From Deltaproteobacteria bacterium (GTDB taxonomy: Bacteria > Bdellovibrionota > UBA1018 > UBA923): a stretch of DNA of 6,238 bases. The DNA is taken from contig JACQAX010000061.1 of NCBI GenBank assembly GCA_016194795.1, positions 1 through 6,238 of the forward strand, given 5' to 3'. The notes under the pieces were generated by a model that was given only the letters and a program-made list of their open reading frames with translations, ran no database searches and was not told the DNA's origin. Of the stretch, positions 4,897 to 6,238 are shown in pieces. Both the position numbers and the translations under genes were made by a program. Numbering within the stretch: position 1 is the stretch's first letter; the number at the start of each line of letters is the position of its first letter.

Positions 4897-6238
4897 ACGT
4901 CGAACGTGGTGCTCCAGCTCAACCTCAAACCCGTCTTCGTCGACGTCGACCCGGTCTTCTACGAGCTGGACCCCGCGAAGATCGAGGCGGCCATCACGCC
5001 GCGCACGCGCTGCCTGATCCCCGTGCATCTTTTCGGCAGCCCGTGCGACATGGACCCGATCATGGCGATCGCCAAGCGCCACGGCCTGCGCGTCGTGGAA
5101 GATTCCTGCGAGACCATGTTCACCAAGTACAAGGGCCGCTCGGTCGGCTCGTTCGGCGACGTCGGCTGCTTTTCGACGTACGTGGCGCACATCCTCACCA
5201 CCGGCGTCGGCGGGCTGTGCACGACGAACGACCCGGAGCTCGCCATCAGCCTGCGCTCTCTGATGAACCACGGGCGCGACTCGATCTATCTCTCCATCGA
5301 CGACGACAAGGACAAGACCAAAGAAGAGCTGCAGATGATCGTCGCCCGTCGCTTCAGCTTCGTGCAGATGGGCTACAGCTTTCGCGTGACCGAGATGGAA
5401 GGCGCCCTCGGCCTGGCCGAGTTCGAGAACCACGCCGAGATGATGGCCAAGCGCCGCGCCAACGGCGACTTCTTCAACGAGCGCCTCAAACGCCTGGGCG
5501 ACAGCATCCAGCTTCCCACCGTACGCCCCGAGAGCGGGCACGCGTTCATGATGTACCCGATCGTTCTCAAGAAAGAAAAAAAGACCGAGCTCGTGAACTT
5601 CCTCGAGCAGAACGGCATCGAGACGCGCGACATGCTGCCGCTCATCAACCAGCCTTTCTATAAAGAGCTCTTCAAGCTCGACGAGAACCAGTTCCCGGTG
5701 GCCAAGTGGATCAACGAGAACGGCTTCTACATCGCCAGCCATCAAGACCTGAGCGACGACGAGAAGGAGTACATCGTCGAGCGCCTCGACGCGTACTTCT
5801 CGGAGCGCAAGCTTCTCAAAGAGAAGTCGGCGCTCGTCTTGCTTTCCAAGAACAACGGCCGGGCCGCCGAGATGCTCTTCGACTCGCTGCCGCTTGCGTC
5901 GTTTGACGAGCTCATCGTGGTCGAGGCGGGCGACGACGGGCGTGTGCCCGAGTTTTTCGCGGCCAAGGGTTTCAAGGTCATTCGCGAGCAGGGCGGCAAG
6001 GGCCTTTCGGTGAAGCGCGCGGTGGAAAGCACCCAGTGCGAGAACGTCGTGCTGATGGGCCTCGACGGCGCCGACGACCCGCGCGACCTCGACAAGCTGC
6101 TCATCAAGCTCAAGCAGGGCAGCGAGCTCGTCGTAGCCTCGCGCTTCATGTACGGCGGCGGCCGCCAGACCACGCGCCCGCTCTCGTACCGCGGCATCGG
6201 CAACCGCTTCTTCACCTTCCTGCTCGGCGTGCTCTTCA
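4885..6238 (+). CDS. DegT-type sugar 3-dehydratase-like domain fused to GT2 glycosyltransferase (partial)
   Basis: This frame is open from 4885 to the right edge, with no stop. Codons 4894-5808 are the body of a DegT/StrS-fold PLP enzyme: KPVFVDVD, LIPVHLFGSPCDMDPI, VVEDSCET (the PLP-ring Asp at 5101-5103), GSFGDVGCFSTYVAHILTTG, GYSFRVTEMEGALGL and the end motif GFYIASHQDLSDDE. At the usual PLP-Lys position is His (codon 5188-5190, YVAH), as in RfbH and ColD, which remove the 3-hydroxyl of NDP-4-keto-6-deoxyhexoses instead of transaminating. RfbH's [2Fe-2S] cysteine pattern is not apparent. From about 5809 a family-2 glycosyltransferase begins without a break: ALVLLSKNNGRAAEMLFDSL, ELIVVEAGDDG, GGKGLSVKRA, VVLMGLDGADDPRDL, ELVVASRFMYGGG, then GNRFFTFLLGVLF, resembling polyprenyl-phosphate sugar transferases. 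The usual DxD reads G-L-D. The N-terminus of the first domain lies in another frame (4704-4893). Stops at 4876-4884 block this frame upstream; the first possible start inside it is GTG at 4906. Fold calls are strong; reaction and sugar are inferred. Confidence 0.83.

Noticed and set aside
4894..5663. The continuation of the 4704 frame as a real C-terminus
   Set aside because: After residue 63 it becomes Arg/Pro-rich without family motifs, while the other phase carries every expected DegT motif.
4849..5745. A 298-codon minus-strand open frame opposite the DegT-type domain
   Set aside because: It has a Val/His/Glu-rich shadow composition, no start signal, and lies against a strongly conserved plus-strand domain.

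Overview
The window comes from a GC-rich bacterium. GC richness is judged by eye, and it also produces long spurious open frames opposite the real genes. The gene set (a four-helix DoxX-type membrane protein, a membrane fatty acid desaturase, a small exported protein, a nucleotide-sugar enzyme fused to a glycosyltransferase) suggests a free-living, envelope-rich bacterium, plausibly Gram-negative. I cannot name a taxon from sequence alone. There is no sign of a phage, plasmid, transposon, CRISPR array, tRNA or rRNA.

Layout. Bases 1-789 (+) are the 3' part of an unrecognised, helix-rich protein gene that enters from the left edge. Its stop codon overlaps the stop codon of a convergent gene at 786-789. 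Bases 4580-786 (-) form a tightly packed four-gene operon: DoxX-like membrane protein (4580-4200), fatty acid desaturase (4203-3312, broken by a one-base frameshift near 3816), small secreted four-cysteine protein (3315-2923), and a 710-residue fusion of a DUF455 ferritin-like domain with an ATP-grasp domain (2918-786). The first two junctions are ATGA stop/start overlaps. At the third, the Shine-Dalgarno sequence overlaps the upstream stop codon. A 123-base divergent intergenic region (4581-4703) separates the operon from a plus-strand gene (4704 to the right edge). That gene encodes a DegT/StrS-fold PLP enzyme fused to a family-2 glycosyltransferase. It is broken near 4890 by an out-of-frame loss of roughly 20-25 expected codons.

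How the genes may work together. The minus-strand operon combines two predicted iron-oxygen chemistries (histidine-box desaturase and carboxylate-bridged ferritin-like domain) with a DoxX-type membrane protein, an exported protein and an ATP-dependent ligase-like domain. I infer an envelope or lipid modification pathway, but neither substrate nor product can be read from the sequence. The plus-strand fusion has His where DegT aminotransferases have the PLP-binding Lys, and resembles the RfbH/ColD 3-dehydratase subgroup. It may therefore make a deoxysugar or dehydrated sugar nucleotide and couple it to a glycosyl transfer step.

The most interesting content is the DUF455-ATP-grasp fusion with its operon, and the His-type DegT-GT2 fusion. 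Two coding frames within about 1.1 kb are broken, so either local sequence error or real gene decay must be settled before function is assigned.
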